The position numbers were made by a program, and so were the translations under genes. This document shows, piece after piece, positions 1 to 7,451 of a stretch of 64,000 bases of DNA; position 1 is the stretch's first letter, and every line of letters begins with the position of its first letter. The stretch covers positions 41,087-105,086 of the forward strand of contig NZ_JAME01000016.1 of NCBI RefSeq assembly GCF_000521865.1, given 5' to 3'. The notes below the pieces were generated by a model that was not told the origin of the DNA, did no database searches, and was given only the letters and a program-made list of their open reading frames with translations. This stretch comes from Roseivivax isoporae LMG 25204. Its GTDB lineage: Bacteria > Pseudomonadota > Alphaproteobacteria > Rhodobacterales > Rhodobacteraceae.

Positions 1-1
1 G

Positions 2-241
2 CGCGTGACCCTGACCGACGCGCAAGGAGACCCCGTGCAGGGGGCCGCGCTGGACCTGACGCTCGGCCGGCCCACCACCGACGCCGAGGACCGCGCACTG
101 CCCCTCACCCGGGACGGGACCGGCTGGCGCGCGGGCCCGCTGCCCGGCCCCGGCGCCTGGATGCTGCAGCTCGAGGCCACGGCCGCCGACGGGACGCCCT
201 GGCGGCACCGCGTCACGCTGCACAACGGGGCGCCGTCATGA
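2..241 (+). CDS. fixH: FixH family protein, C-terminal fragment (cbb3 oxidase assembly)
   Basis: This is the 3' end of a gene whose start lies before the window; about 79 codons are visible. The residues fit the C-terminal, Ig-like periplasmic part of FixH/CcoH, including a 'GPLPGPGAWML' stretch and a 'GTPWRHRVTL' end. FixH is a membrane-anchored assembly factor for cbb3-type cytochrome oxidase and is thought to work with FixI in copper supply. The assignment leans on context, because the stop codon overlaps the start of fixI by four bases (ATGA) and fixS follows. The first GTG visible in frame is probably internal rather than the true start. Confidence 0.75.
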   Translation, partial: RVTLTDAQGDPVQGAALDLTLGRPTTDAEDRALPLTRDGTGWRAGPLPGPGAWMLQLEATAADGTPWRHRVTLHNGAPS

Positions 242-2394
242 CCGCCGCCGCCTGCGCCTGCGGCGGCATCGCCGCCCAGCGCCCCCAGACGGGCGCGACT
301 GTGCTGCCCGACATCCTGATCCACCTGCCGACGATCCACTGCGCGACGTGCATCGCCACGGCCGAACGCACGCTTGGCGCGGAGCCCGGGGTGCTGTCGG
401 CCCGCGTGAACCTGAGCCTCAAGCGCGCGCTGGTGACGACCGACGGCACGATCGGCGCGACCGAACTCTGCACCGCGCTCGAACGCGCGGGGCTTCCTGC
501 GCACCCGCTCGACACCGGTCGGCTCGCCACGGGGCCGGACGCGGGCGCGCGCGACCTCCTGCTGCGGATCGGGGTCGCCGGCTTCGCGATGATGAACGTG
601 ATGCTGCTGTCGGTGGCGGTCTGGTCCGGGGCGAGCGACGCAACGCGCGACCTCTTCCACCTGATCTCGGCCGCGATCGCGGTGCCGGCGATCGCCTATT
701 CCGCGCGGCCATTCCTCGCGGGTGCGGTGCGGTCCCTGCGCGCGGGGCGGCTCGGGATGGACGTGCCGATCGCGCTCGCCATCCTGCTCGCCACGCTCAT
801 GTCCGCGGCCGAGGCGCTGAGCGGCGCGGGCGGGCATGCCTGGTTCGAGGCGGCCCTGTCGCTGACCTTCTTCCTGCTGGCGGGGCGCTACCTCGACCTG
901 TCGTGCCGGCGCGCGGCGCGGTCGGCGGCGGCGGAGCTCTCGGCGCTCGACGTCGCCACCGCGACCCGGATCGGTGCCGCAGGCCCCGAGGCCGTGCGCA
1001 GCGACGCGCTTTTGCCCGGCGACCTGATCCGCGTGCTGCCGGGCCAGCGCCTGCCCGCGGATGGCGAGATCGTGGAGGGCGAGACCGACATCGACCGCGC
1101 CGCCATGACCGGCGAGACGCTGCCCGTCGCCGCGGCCCCGGGTGATGCCGTTGCCGCGGGCGAGACCAATCTGACAGGCGCACTGGTGGTCCGGGTGACG
1201 CGCGCGGGACAGGACACGCAGCTGGCCCGGCTGGCGGCACTGGTCGCCACGGCCGAGACCGCGCGCTCGCGCCACGTCTCCCTCGCCGACCGGGCGGGCG
1301 GCATCTACGCGCCGCTCGTGCACGTCCTGTCGGCGGCGGCCTTCGTCGCGTGGTGGGCGCTCTCGGGCGACGCGTGGCACGCGCTCGGCATCGCCATCGC
1401 CGTCCTCATCATCACCTGCCCCTGCGCGCTCGGCCTCGCCGTGCCGGCGGTGTCCGTGGCCGCGTCCGGACGTCTGTTCCGCCGCGGGCTGCTGGTGAAG
1501 TCGGCGACCGCGCTCGAACGGCTGGCCGAGGTGGACGTCGTGGTCTTCGACAAGACCGGCACGCTGACCACCGGTACGCCCGCCATCGCCGATGCGCCGC
1601 AGGGCACCGACCTGCGGGTGGCGCTGGGGCTGGCCGAGGGATCGGACCACCCCGCCGCCCGCGCACTTGCGGCGCATGCGCGGCGCGCGGGCGAGTCGCC
1701 TGCGCCGGTGGAACACCGGCGCGAGGTGCCGGGCCAGGGCGTCGAGGGCACGTGGCAGGGGCGCCGCGTCCGGCTCGGCCGTGCGTCGTTCACCGGCGGC
1801 AGCGACGACGGCACGAGCGCGCTGTGGCTGGCGATCGACGGGCAGGCCCCGCACCGGATCCGGCTGGCCGAGACCCTGCGCGACGGCGCGTCCGATGCCG
1901 TGGCCGGGCTCAGGGCGGCGGGTGTCCGGGTGATGCTCCTCTCCGGGGATGGCGCGGGCGCAGTGGCGGAAATCGCCGCCCGGTTGGGCATCGCGGATGC
2001 GCGCGGCGGTCTCCTGCCCGCGGACAAGGTCGCTGCGCTCGACTCGCTCGCTGCCGATGGGCACCGCGTGCTGATGGTGGGCGACGGGCTGAACGACACC
2101 GCGGCTCTCGCCGCGGCCCATGCCTCCATCGCCCCGCATTCGGGTCTCGACGCCGCGCGCAGCGCCGCCGACATCGTCCTGCTGGGTCAGGACCTGTCCG
2201 TGGTGCCCGAGGCGCTGGCGCTCGCACGCCTCGCCCGCCGTCGGATGGCGCAGAACCTGTGGCTTGCCGCCGCCTACAACGTGGTCGCGATTCCCGTGGC
2301 GCTCATGGGTGCGGCGACACCGCTCCTTGCCGCGCTCGCCATGTCCACATCCTCGATCACCGTCTCGCTCAACGCCGTGAGGCTCGGCCGATGA
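238..2394 (+). CDS. fixI: FixI/CcoI copper-type P-type ATPase for cbb3 oxidase maturation
   Basis: A 718-residue P1B-type heavy-metal ATPase. An N-terminal HMA domain carries HCATC (C35, C38). The actuator domain has MTGE, the metal-binding membrane helix has CPC near residue 394, the phosphorylation site DKTGTLT starts at D438, and the hinge GDGLND starts at about residue 615. About eight membrane segments are expected. A position between fixH and fixS identifies it as the CcoI/FixI type, which supplies copper for the CuB site of cbb3 oxidase, rather than a general CopA exporter. It overlaps fixH and fixS by four bases at each end, so the operon is probably translationally coupled. Such operons are usually induced at low oxygen through FnrL or FixK, but that promoter would lie upstream of the window. 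Confidence 0.93.
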   Translation: MTAAACACGGIAAQRPQTGATVLPDILIHLPTIHCATCIATAERTLGAEPGVLSARVNLSLKRALVTTDGTIGATELCTALERAGLPAHPLDTGRLATGPDAGARDLLLRIGVAGFAMMNVMLLSVAVWSGASDATRDLFHLISAAIAVPAIAYSARPFLAGAVRSLRAGRLGMDVPIALAILLATLMSAAEALSGAGGHAWFEAALSLTFFLLAGRYLDLSCRRAARSAAAELSALDVATATRIGAAGPEAVRSDALLPGDLIRVLPGQRLPADGEIVEGETDIDRAAMTGETLPVAAAPGDAVAAGETNLTGALVVRVTRAGQDTQLARLAALVATAETARSRHVSLADRAGGIYAPLVHVLSAAAFVAWWALSGDAWHALGIAIAVLIITCPCALGLAVPAVSVAASGRLFRRGLLVKSATALERLAEVDVVVFDKTGTLTTGTPAIADAPQGTDLRVALGLAEGSDHPAARALAAHARRAGESPAPVEHRREVPGQGVEGTWQGRRVRLGRASFTGGSDDGTSALWLAIDGQAPHRIRLAETLRDGASDAVAGLRAAGVRVMLLSGDGAGAVAEIAARLGIADARGGLLPADKVAALDSLAADGHRVLMVGDGLNDTAALAAAHASIAPHSGLDAARSAADIVLLGQDLSVVPEALALARLARRRMAQNLWLAAAYNVVAIPVALMGAATPLLAALAMSTSSITVSLNAVRLGR

Positions 2395-2549
2395 ACATCC
2401 TCGTCTTCCTCATCCCGGTGTCGCTGTTCCTCGGGTTCCTGGGGCTCGGCGCCTTCATGTGGTCGCTGCGCCACGCGCAATACGACGACATGGAAGGCGC
2501 GCGGCACCGGATCCTGTCGGACCGGAACGACGACCACCCGGCGCGCTGA
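2391..2549 (+). CDS. fixS: FixS/CcoS small membrane protein for cbb3 oxidase assembly
   Basis: A 52-residue protein with one N-terminal membrane helix (ILVFLIPVSLFLGFLGLGAF) and a short charged tail containing 'YDDMEGARHRIL', which matches the usual CcoS pattern. CcoS is needed for cofactor insertion into cbb3 oxidase, although its exact activity is unknown. The ATG overlaps the fixI stop. It is the last gene of the operon and converges with tspO with only a few bases between. Confidence 0.93.
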   Translation: MNILVFLIPVSLFLGFLGLGAFMWSLRHAQYDDMEGARHRILSDRNDDHPAR

Positions 2550-2552
2550 GCG

Positions 2553-3026
2553 TCACTCGGCCGGCGCCGGGACCTCGTTCGGATTGCGACGCCAGACCGA
2601 GAAGTTGAGCGCGCCCGCGATGCTGACCCATACGAGGTAGGGGATGAACAACGCGCCCGCCAGGACGTCGACCTGCCAGAGCGCGACGAGCGTGGCCAGC
2701 ACCGCACACCAGAGCGCGGCCAGCACCACCATGCCGAGCCGGATGCGCCGCAGCCCGAAGAAGACCGGCGTCCAGAGCCCGTTCAGCGCGACCTGCAGGG
2801 CCCAGAGCGCCATGGCGATGCCGTTGTCGTCCGCCATCGCGACCCGCGCGCCCGCGAAGGACATGCAAAGGTAGAGCGTGGTCCACGTCACCGGGAATGC
2901 CCAGTCGGGCGGCGTCCACGCAGGCTTGTCGAGACCGCGATACCACGCGCCCGGGGGGAAGAGGCCGCCGGTCGAACCTGCCGCGAAGCAGGCGCCGAGG
3001 AATATCGCGAAGACGATCCAGAACAT
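2553..3026 (-). CDS. tspO: TspO/MBR family tryptophan-rich sensory protein
   Basis: A 157-residue protein with five predicted membrane helices and the Trp/Pro-rich TspO signature (PAWTPPDWAFPVTWTTLY early, then LNGLWTPVFFGLRR and ALNFSVWRRN at the end). TspO of Rhodobacter, formerly called crtK, sits in the outer membrane, binds tetrapyrroles and damps photosynthesis gene expression in oxygen. It begins six bases after crtB stops, so it is the third gene of a crtI-crtB-tspO operon, as in Rhodobacter. In Rhodobacter more carotenoid genes come next. Here the operon ends against fixS. Confidence 0.92.
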   Translation of the reverse strand: MFWIVFAIFLGACFAAGSTGGLFPPGAWYRGLDKPAWTPPDWAFPVTWTTLYLCMSFAGARVAMADDNGIAMALWALQVALNGLWTPVFFGLRRIRLGMVVLAALWCAVLATLVALWQVDVLAGALFIPYLVWVSIAGALNFSVWRRNPNEVPAPAE

Positions 3027-3032
3027 GCGGGA

Positions 3033-4070
3033 TCAGCTAGCGCGCAGGGATCCCCGGTTCAAGGACGCACGTTCCGCCCGCTGTCGCGCGGCGAGCGCGT
3101 TCAGCGCCTCGAACAGCGTGTCCTCGCGCTGCCAGACCGGCGACGACACCGCCGCCGCGTCGATCAGGAACCCCACCTCGGGCAGGGGACGCGCATACAG
3201 CACCGCCGAGCGGGGCATGCAGGTCGTGACGCCCGCGCGGAACGCCGAGACACCGAGCAGCCACAGCTTCTGCGCCCGCGTGGTCCGCGCCCGCGACGAG
3301 ATCGAATCGCATCCCGACGCCAGCACCGCGCCGCCGATGCCCGCGTAGATGTGCCGCGCCGCGTAGATCCCCGGGCGGCAGGAGAGCGGCAGCGCCCCGA
3401 TCCCCGCCTCGGCGCGGTAGTAGAGGCGGTTGGCCTGCAGGACGAGATCGCGCACCATCTTGCGCAGCGCCCGCGTGGGCCGAGGATCGCGCAGGAACGC
3501 CTCGGGGTCGATGCCCGCGCGGTCGAGCCAGTCGAGCGGCAGGTAGAGCCGCCCCTCGAGCGCGTCCTCGCCCACGTCGCGGGCGATGTTGGTGAGCTGC
3601 ATCGCGACACCAAGGTCGCAGGCCCGCGCCAGCGCGTCCGGGTCGCGCACCCGCATCAGCACGCACATCATCGCCCCCACCGCAGAGGCCACGCGGGCGG
3701 AATAGGCGTGCAGTTCGGACAGCGTGCGGTAGCGCCGGCCCATCGCGTCCCAGGCCAGGCCCTCGAGCAGCGCCTCGGGAAGCGCGCGGGGCATGTCGAA
3801 CGACTCGACCACCTGAGCGAAGGCCCGGTCGGGCGCCGCGTTGTCCGGCCGGCCCGCATAGACCCGTTCGAGCCGTTCCTGCAGGCGCAGGACCGCCGCG
3901 GCCTTCTCGGCCTGCAGGTCGACGGCGTCGTCGGCCACACGGCAGAACGCGTAGAGCGCCATCGCCGGGTTGCGCACCCGCGCGGGCAGGAGCCGCGACG
4001 CCGCGTGAAAGGACAGCGACCCGTGACGGATCATCTCGTGGCAGCGGGCGAGGTCGTCGGGATCGATCAT
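3033..4070 (-). CDS. crtB: Phytoene synthase
   Basis: A 345-residue trans-isoprenyl diphosphate synthase that condenses two geranylgeranyl diphosphates to phytoene. Both aspartate-rich magnesium-binding motifs are present: DDAVD at residues 47-51 and NIARDVGED at 161-169. The start is the ATG whose first bases overlap the crtI stop (ATGA). A longer open frame runs upstream inside crtI in another register and is not coding. Length and motifs are normal for Rhodobacteraceae CrtB. It is co-transcribed with crtI, and probably with tspO, from the PpsR-controlled promoter upstream of crtI. Confidence 0.95.
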   Translation of the reverse strand: MIDPDDLARCHEMIRHGSLSFHAASRLLPARVRNPAMALYAFCRVADDAVDLQAEKAAAVLRLQERLERVYAGRPDNAAPDRAFAQVVESFDMPRALPEALLEGLAWDAMGRRYRTLSELHAYSARVASAVGAMMCVLMRVRDPDALARACDLGVAMQLTNIARDVGEDALEGRLYLPLDWLDRAGIDPEAFLRDPRPTRALRKMVRDLVLQANRLYYRAEAGIGALPLSCRPGIYAARHIYAGIGGAVLASGCDSISSRARTTRAQKLWLLGVSAFRAGVTTCMPRSAVLYARPLPEVGFLIDAAAVSSPVWQREDTLFEALNALAARQRAERASLNRGSLRAS

Positions 4071-5614
4071 CGGGACACCTCGGCGGGATGCGGGACGAGT
4101 TTCGCCAGCACTTCGGCCGACGAGATGACGCCGGGCAGCCCCGCCCCCGGATGCGTGCCCGCGCCGGCCAGGTAGAGGCCGGGCAGCTCCTCGCTGACAT
4201 TGTGCGGACGGAACCAGGCGCTCTGCAGGATGCGGGGCTCGATCGAGAACCCCGCCCCGTGGGGCGACAGGTAGCGGTCGCGGAACTCGGTCGGGGTAAA
4301 GACCTCCTCGGGTCCGAGATGGTCGGCAAAGCCCGGCAGAAGCTGCTCGTCGAGCACCTTCGCCACCTTCGTGCGGTAGGTGTCGCGCATGGCGTCCCAG
4401 TCGACGGGATCGTCGTGGCCGAGATGCGGCACCGGGGACAGCACGTAGAAGGTGTCGTCGCCCTCGGGCGCGACGCCGGGATCGGTGACGGAGGGCCGAT
4501 GCACGTAGAGCGACATGTCGTCGGCCAGCACGCCGCGGCGGAAGATGTCGCGCACGAGATCGCCGTAGCGCGGCCCGTTCAGGATCGTGTGGTGCCCCGC
4601 GTCGCGCCACATGCCGCGCGTCCCGCGGGTGCCGAAATACCAGACGAACAGCCCCATGGACCAGCGCGCGCGCGCCAGCCTGGGCGTGGTCCAGCGCCGG
4701 CGCGGCGCCTTGCGCAGGAGCTGATCGTAGGTGTGGCCGGGATCGGCGTTCGACACGACGATGTCGGCGCGCAGGATCTCTCCGCCGGCGAGCCTGAGGC
4801 CAGCGGCGCGGCCGTCCCGGACGAGGATCTCGTCGACATCGGTCCCCATGCGCAGGAGACCGCCCTGCCCCGCGATCACGTCGGCCATGGCGCGCGCGAT
4901 CGCCGCGACGCCCCCCATGGCGTAATGGACGCCGAATTCCTTCTCGAGGTGGCTGACGAGGATGTACATCGAGGTGACCCGGAACGGATCGCCGCCGATG
5001 AAGAGCGGGTGGAACGACAGTGCCATGCGCAGGCGCGGATCCTGCACCCGCCGGGCGACATGGGCATGCACCGACCGGTCGGCGCGCAGCCGCACGAAGT
5101 CCGGCAGCACGGCCAGCAGGTCGCGGAAGCGGTGCATGGGCCGGCGGCCCAGGTCCTCGAAGCCGAACCAGTAGCGCGCCGCGCTGTCGGCGAGGAACCG
5201 GTCGTAGCCCCCGAGATCGTCCGGAGACAGGCGCGCCACCTCGGCGCGCATCGCCTCGGTGTCCTGACGGGCGGCGAAGGTCGAGCCGTCGGGCCAGCGG
5301 ATCTCGTAGAACGGATCAAGCGGACGGAGGTCAACGTCGTCTGCGAAGGTGCGCCCGCAGGCCGCCCAGAGATCCTCGAAGACCTGCGGCACGGTGACGA
5401 TGGTGGGTCCGAGGTCGAACCTGTGGCCCTCGCGCCAGAGCGCGGAGCCGCGGCCGCCCGGCACGTCGAGCCGGTCGACCACCGTGACGCGGTAGCCCAT
5501 CGCGCCGAGCCGCATGGCCGAGGCCAGGCCGCCCAGGCCGGCACCGATCACCGCCGCGTGGGGGCGGGCCTGGTCGCGAACCGAGGTCGCAAGGGACGGA
5601 TCGAGCTTTGTCAT
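4067..5614 (-). CDS. crtI: Phytoene desaturase (CrtI type)
   Basis: A FAD-dependent desaturase of 515 residues from the ATG at 5614; an in-frame ATG six codons upstream would add MYRRDS. The dinucleotide-binding fold begins with AVIGAGLGGL at residues 21-30, followed by a C-terminal FAD motif around 'GLYLAGAGTHPGAGLPG'. In bacteria of this group CrtI converts phytoene to neurosporene in three steps, feeding spheroidene synthesis, which agrees with the neighbouring crtA. The gene reads away from crtA; both promoters lie in the roughly 115-bp gap holding two TGT-N12-ACA operators. Confidence 0.96.
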   Translation of the reverse strand: MTKLDPSLATSVRDQARPHAAVIGAGLGGLASAMRLGAMGYRVTVVDRLDVPGGRGSALWREGHRFDLGPTIVTVPQVFEDLWAACGRTFADDVDLRPLDPFYEIRWPDGSTFAARQDTEAMRAEVARLSPDDLGGYDRFLADSAARYWFGFEDLGRRPMHRFRDLLAVLPDFVRLRADRSVHAHVARRVQDPRLRMALSFHPLFIGGDPFRVTSMYILVSHLEKEFGVHYAMGGVAAIARAMADVIAGQGGLLRMGTDVDEILVRDGRAAGLRLAGGEILRADIVVSNADPGHTYDQLLRKAPRRRWTTPRLARARWSMGLFVWYFGTRGTRGMWRDAGHHTILNGPRYGDLVRDIFRRGVLADDMSLYVHRPSVTDPGVAPEGDDTFYVLSPVPHLGHDDPVDWDAMRDTYRTKVAKVLDEQLLPGFADHLGPEEVFTPTEFRDRYLSPHGAGFSIEPRILQSAWFRPHNVSEELPGLYLAGAGTHPGAGLPGVISSAEVLAKLVPHPAEVSR

Positions 5615-5633
5615 CGAGTCCCGACGGTACACC

Positions 5634-5651
5634 TGTCAACATGACCTGACA
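5634..5651. promoter_or_regulatory. PpsR/CrtJ-type operator, crtI-proximal
   Basis: The sequence is exactly TGT-N12-ACA, the palindromic core recognised by PpsR (CrtJ), the aerobic repressor of bacteriochlorophyll and carotenoid genes. It begins about 20 bp before the crtI start and so would cover the crtI promoter or transcription start. A second perfect copy lies 64 bp away centre to centre. Paired sites are the usual arrangement for cooperative PpsR binding. Binding is inferred from the motif and the genes it flanks; ppsR itself is not in the window. Confidence 0.75.
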
Positions 5652-5683
5652 ATCCGCGGTGAGGTGAACCCCTGCCCTTTCTT

Positions 5684-5712
5684 TTGGCGCCGTATCGTGT
5701 CAGACTTAGTTT
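5684..5712 (+). promoter_or_regulatory. Probable sigma-70 promoter for crtA-bchI-bchD-bchO
   Basis: TTGGCG (5684-5689) and TAGTTT (5707-5712) are separated by 17 bp, and the spacing to the crtA ATG at 5731 is suitable. The -10 element lies inside the downstream PpsR-type site. This is a motif call only. Confidence 0.5.
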
Positions 5713-5715
5713 ACA
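5698..5715. promoter_or_regulatory. PpsR/CrtJ-type operator, crtA-proximal
   Basis: A second exact TGT-N12-ACA palindrome, ending 15 bp before the crtA start. It overlaps the proposed -10 element of the crtA promoter (TAGTTT, 5707-5712), which suits repression by occlusion. With the site at 5634 it would control both divergent photosynthesis operons. Confidence 0.78.
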
Positions 5716-5730
5716 GATCATGAGTCCGGG

Positions 5731-6453
5731 ATGCAGATCGTAAGTCTCAGCCTGTTCCGTTTCGACACGGCAAGCGCGCGCCTCTGGGCGCTCGGCATGA
5801 TGGGCGCGGCACGCCTGTCGCTGCCCCGACACGAGGGCCTGACCTTCTGGAAGCTCTGCGGGTCGGGCAGCGGCGAGGGCTTCACGCCCATCCCCAATAC
5901 CGGCGTATACGCGATCCTCGCCGTCTGGCAGGATGCCGCGACGGCCGAGCGGCAGCTTGCGGCCTCGTCGCTCTGGGCGCGCTACCGGGCGCGCGCGGCC
6001 GAGGACTGGACCCTGTTCCTGTCGCCGATCTCGGCCCGCGGCCGGTGGTCCGGCGCCGAGCCGTTCGCCGCGGGGACCGACACGCAGGCCGGGCCCATCG
6101 CGGCGCTCACCCGCGCGACGGTGAGGCCGGCCCGCGCCGCGCGGTTCTGGCGGCGCCAGCCCGACATCTCGCGCCGCATCGGCAGCGACCCCAACGTCCT
6201 GTTCAAGATCGGCATCGGCGAGGTGCCGTTCCTGCAGCAGGTGACGTTCTCGATCTGGCCGGATGTCGACTCCATGGCGCGGTTCGCGCGGTCCTCGGGA
6301 CCGCATGCGCGCGCCATCCGCGCCGTCCGCGAGGGCGGCTGGTTCCGCGAGGAGCTCTATGCCCGGTTCCGAATCCACGGCGAGACCGGGTCGTGGGAAG
6401 GCCAGAGCCCGCGGATCCTCGTTCCCCCTCTCCCACAGGAGCAGTGCGCATGA
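5731..6453 (+). CDS. crtA: Spheroidene monooxygenase
   Basis: A 240-residue CrtA homologue ('QIVSLSLFRFDTASARLWAL' at the N terminus). CrtA oxidises spheroidene to spheroidenone at C-2 when oxygen is present, the last step of the spheroidene pathway, which marks this organism as using spheroidene-type carotenoids. The start ATG follows a weak ribosome site. An ATG at 5720 is out of frame and is ignored. The stop overlaps the bchI start (ATGA), so crtA leads the crtA-bchI-bchD-bchO operon, as in Rhodobacter sphaeroides. Confidence 0.92.
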   Translation: MQIVSLSLFRFDTASARLWALGMMGAARLSLPRHEGLTFWKLCGSGSGEGFTPIPNTGVYAILAVWQDAATAERQLAASSLWARYRARAAEDWTLFLSPISARGRWSGAEPFAAGTDTQAGPIAALTRATVRPARAARFWRRQPDISRRIGSDPNVLFKIGIGEVPFLQQVTFSIWPDVDSMARFARSSGPHARAIRAVREGGWFREELYARFRIHGETGSWEGQSPRILVPPLPQEQCA

Positions 6454-7451
6454 CACAGCCTTTCCCCTTCTCGGCGATCGTCGGACAGGACGCGATGAAG
6501 CGCGCGATGCTGCTGACCGCGGTCGATCCCGGCATCGGCGGGGTGCTGGTCTTCGGCGACCGCGGCACCGGCAAGTCGACGGCGGTGCGCGCGCTCGCGG
6601 CGCTGCTGCCGCCGATCACGGTGGTCGAGGGCAGCCCCACGAACGCCGCCCGTCCCGAGGACCAGGCCGAGTGGGAAACCGTGACGGGCGCGCTGCGCGA
6701 GGTGCCGACGCCGGTCGTCGACCTGCCGCTCGGCGCCACCGAGGACCGTGTGGTGGGGGCGCTCGACATCGAGCGTGCGCTGTCGAGGGGCGAGAAGGCG
6801 TTCGAGCCGGGCCTCCTGGCCCGCGCGAACCGCGGCTACCTCTACATCGACGAGGTGAACCTGCTCGAGGACCACGTGGTCGATCTGCTGCTCGACGTGG
6901 CGCAGTCCGGGCGCAACGTGATCGAGCGCGAGGGCCTGTCGGTGCGCCACGACGCCCGCTTCGTGCTCGTGGGCTCGGGCAATCCCGAGGAGGGCGAACT
7001 GCGTCCGCAACTTCTCGACCGGTTCGGCCTGTCGGTCGAGGTCGCCTCGCCCACGGACATCGAGGAACGGATCGAGGTGATCCGCCGGCGCGTCGCCTAC
7101 GAGCAGAACACGCAGGCCTTCCTCGAGCGGTGGCGCACCGAGGATGGCAAGGTGCGCGACGCGATCCTCGCCGCGCGCAGGCTCCTGCCGGAGGTCGAGA
7201 CGCCGGACGCGGCACTGCGCGACTGCGCCGAGCTCTGCCTGGCGCTCGGTTCGGACGGGCTCCGGGGCGAGTTGACGCTGCAGCGGGCAGGCCGGGCGCT
7301 GGCCGCGTTCGAGGGCGCGCGCGTCGTCGATCGCGACCACCTGCGCCGCGTCGCGCCCATGGCGCTCAGCCACCGCCTGCGCCGCGATCCGCTGGACGAG
7401 GCGGGATCGAGTGCCCGCGTCGCGCGCACGGTCGACGACGTCTTCGCATGA
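6450..7451 (+). CDS. bchI: Magnesium chelatase ATPase subunit BchI
   Basis: A 333-residue AAA+ ATPase. Walker A is GDRGTGKST at residues 36-44, and Walker B is the 'YLYIDEVNLLEDHVVD' region, followed by sensor and arginine-finger segments (GSGNPEEGELRPQLLDRFG). BchI and BchD form the motor that drives insertion of magnesium into protoporphyrin IX by BchH, the committed step to bacteriochlorophyll. The start is fixed by the ATGA overlap with crtA and by the conserved 'PFSAIVGQD' N terminus. It overlaps bchD by four bases. BchH is not encoded here. Confidence 0.97.
   Translation: MTQPFPFSAIVGQDAMKRAMLLTAVDPGIGGVLVFGDRGTGKSTAVRALAALLPPITVVEGSPTNAARPEDQAEWETVTGALREVPTPVVDLPLGATEDRVVGALDIERALSRGEKAFEPGLLARANRGYLYIDEVNLLEDHVVDLLLDVAQSGRNVIEREGLSVRHDARFVLVGSGNPEEGELRPQLLDRFGLSVEVASPTDIEERIEVIRRRVAYEQNTQAFLERWRTEDGKVRDAILAARRLLPEVETPDAALRDCAELCLALGSDGLRGELTLQRAGRALAAFEGARVVDRDHLRRVAPMALSHRLRRDPLDEAGSSARVARTVDDVFA

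Noticed and set aside
348..2549. Long Arg/Ala-rich open frames in other registers of fixI, and similar long frames throughout the window
   Set aside because: They are shadows caused by high GC. They have no ribosome site or family resemblance and overlap well-supported genes.
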